Origin: Pseudomonas sp. Au-Pse12
Lineage (GTDB): Bacteria > Pseudomonadota > Gammaproteobacteria > Pseudomonadales > Pseudomonadaceae
Reading direction: 5' to 3'
Length of the DNA: 64,000 nucleotides
Assembly (NCBI RefSeq): GCF_021341665.1
Contig: NZ_JAJTTH010000001.1
Span: 682,001 to 746,000, forward strand
Shown: positions 62,984 to 64,000 of the stretch, one piece after another
Position numbering within the stretch: position 1 is the first letter of the stretch
Layout of the letters: each line of letters starts with the position of its first letter
Position numbers and translations under genes: made by a program
Notes under the pieces: model-generated
Database searches by the model: none
What the model saw: only the letters and a program-made list of their open reading frames with translations
Told to the model about the DNA's origin: nothing

Positions 62984-64000
62984 CTCAACCGCTGAACTTC
63001 GCCCAATTGCTGCAGAGCCACGATGGCGCCGCCGTGCCCATCGACGATGTGCTGTTCCTGGCCCTGCCGCTGCTGCGTCAGGTGGCGCAACTGCATGAAC
63101 TGGGGCATGTCGCCCAGCTCAGTTACCTGGATGTGGTGCTAGGGCCGGAACGCACCCTGCAACTGCGCCACCCCGAGGGCCAGTCGCCGCGCCTGGCACT
63201 GGAGGCGATCAAGCAGGTGCAGCCCAATCCAGAGTCGGCGCTGAATATCGTCGGCAAGGTCCGCCTGACCCGAGACTCGGAAACCGGCGTGGCCATCACC
63301 GACCTGCAAGTCCAGGAAGACCCGCACCAGGCCATCGACCACCCGGTGTTCCTGACGGACTTGCACAGTTGGGAACATCGGCTCGGCCATCACGACGAAA
63401 TCAGCGATATCTTCCAGCTCGGCCAATTGCTGGCGTGCCTGGCCTGCGGCCTGGATTTTGCCGACATCAACGACCTCAAGTCGTTCGCTGCGCACCGGCG
63501 CAACCTGTTCCAGCTCAATGGCCGGCTCAACCCGGTGCTGGCCAATGTGATTGTCGAAATGACCGAGCTTAACCGCCATGAGCGCGCCACCGATGTTGGC
63601 TCGCTGGCGCGGCGCCTGGAGTCCTGGCGCGAGCAGCCGGCCAGCCTGGATGTCGAGCGGGTGCTGGCCCAGGCCGAAGGTCCGGCGTCGCGGCGCACCG
63701 TGGTGCTGGAGCATCTGCGCAACCGGCTGTTCGACCTGTCGCGGCGCAATCGCCTGCTGTACTTCCGCCCGACCCAGGCCAGCGTCAACTTGACCGTGGC
63801 CAGCGTGCCGCTGGTGATGCGCATTGAAAGCATCCGCCCCGAAGCGTTGTGCACCTGGCAGCCGAGCTTCGGCGGTTTCTCCGAGCAGGTACTTAGCGGC
63901 AAGCCCGTTGGCCTGCAGCAATGGCTGCGCTTTGAAGACCAGACCTGGCTGCAGGCGTCGCTGGAACGCCTGATCCAGGAAACCCGTCGCGATCGCGCCG
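62971..64000 (+). CDS. Large kinase-like/DUF4011 protein, probable SF1 helicase (3' end beyond window)
   Basis: The frame opens at ATG 62971, inside the end of the peptidase gene, and stays open to the window end (>343 aa). Residues ~1-225 look like a degenerate protein kinase: VLFLALPLLRQVAQLHELGH, YLDVVLG, and a C-lobe-like DIFQLGQLLACLACGLDF with LNPVLANVIVEMTELNRHERATDVGSLARRLE, as at the end of Ser/Thr kinases. Then LEHLRNRLFDLSRRNRLLYFRP opens a DUF4011 domain, which in other proteins precedes an SF1 (AAA_11/12) helicase. A kinase-like plus helicase protein recalls MkoA of the Mokosh defence system, but the partner here is a metallopeptidase. Confidence 0.75.
   Translation, partial: MDPITQPLNFAQLLQSHDGAAVPIDDVLFLALPLLRQVAQLHELGHVAQLSYLDVVLGPERTLQLRHPEGQSPRLALEAIKQVQPNPESALNIVGKVRLTRDSETGVAITDLQVQEDPHQAIDHPVFLTDLHSWEHRLGHHDEISDIFQLGQLLACLACGLDFADINDLKSFAAHRRNLFQLNGRLNPVLANVIVEMTELNRHERATDVGSLARRLESWREQPASLDVERVLAQAEGPASRRTVVLEHLRNRLFDLSRRNRLLYFRPTQASVNLTVASVPLVMRIESIRPEALCTWQPSFGGFSEQVLSGKPVGLQQWLRFEDQTWLQASLERLIQETRRDRA

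Overview
The window looks like a Pseudomonas chromosome, most likely of the fluorescens group. The evidence is the GC-rich codon use of the flanking genes, a Cup-type chaperone-usher fimbrial locus with Roc/Pvr-like regulators, and a remnant of the Pseudomonas-specific silencer MvaT. These assignments come from reading motifs in the sequence; no database search was run.

Left flank (1-18.4 kb). The window opens inside a fimbrial tip-adhesin gene. A leftward pair follows (outer-membrane protein plus a secreted Ntn-hydrolase of the choloylglycine hydrolase/penicillin V acylase family). Next is a dense signalling block: two paralogous LuxR-type response regulators, an EAL phosphodiesterase without a receiver domain, and two tandem BvgS-like kinases (HisKA-HATPase-REC-Hpt). 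Downstream lie a compact pilin-chaperone-usher cluster, a pilin-like small gene on the opposite strand, a degenerate stand-alone receiver and a DUF2251-like gene.

Middle (18,406-54,388). The accessory region is, by its ends, one ~36.0 kb Tn7/Tn5053-type transposon. It has matching 5'-TGT...ACA-3' termini, a perfect 5-bp direct repeat CCGGG on both sides, and internal copies of a 13-bp motif arranged at the distal end as three pairs with exactly 19-bp spacing. It sits 7 bp (to the target repeat) past the stop codon of the DUF2251-like gene, in what looks like that gene's terminator. The transposition operon is tniA (DDE), two consecutive AAA ATPases and tniQ, with no TnsA-like gene. The cargo reads as a defence and metabolic island: an SF1 helicase/coiled-coil/HEPN-zinc-ribbon operon; MvaT and DapA pseudogenes; a MORN-like lipoprotein; several HTH and small genes; a frameshifted metallophosphoesterase; a HAD hydrolase; a PDDEXK/ImmA chimera; an ABC-three-component system; an orphan ParS/MbcA antitoxin; a TIR protein with a small partner; a radical SAM/SPASM RiPP maturase with a 69-aa precursor; IS256 and IS3 remnants; a UvrD-like helicase; and a tyrosine recombinase near the distal end.

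Right flank (54.4-64 kb). This is ordinary GC-rich chromosome: a divergent AraC regulator/SDR pair, an RNA-repair pair (HD-polynucleotide kinase and RNA ligase), a secreted protein, a SulP transporter with STAS domain, and an M48-like metallopeptidase overlapping the start of a large kinase-like/DUF4011 protein that runs off the window end.

The strongest candidates for something new are the complete two-ATPase transposon with its probable attachment gene, the RiPP locus, and the helicase/coiled-coil/HEPN operon.
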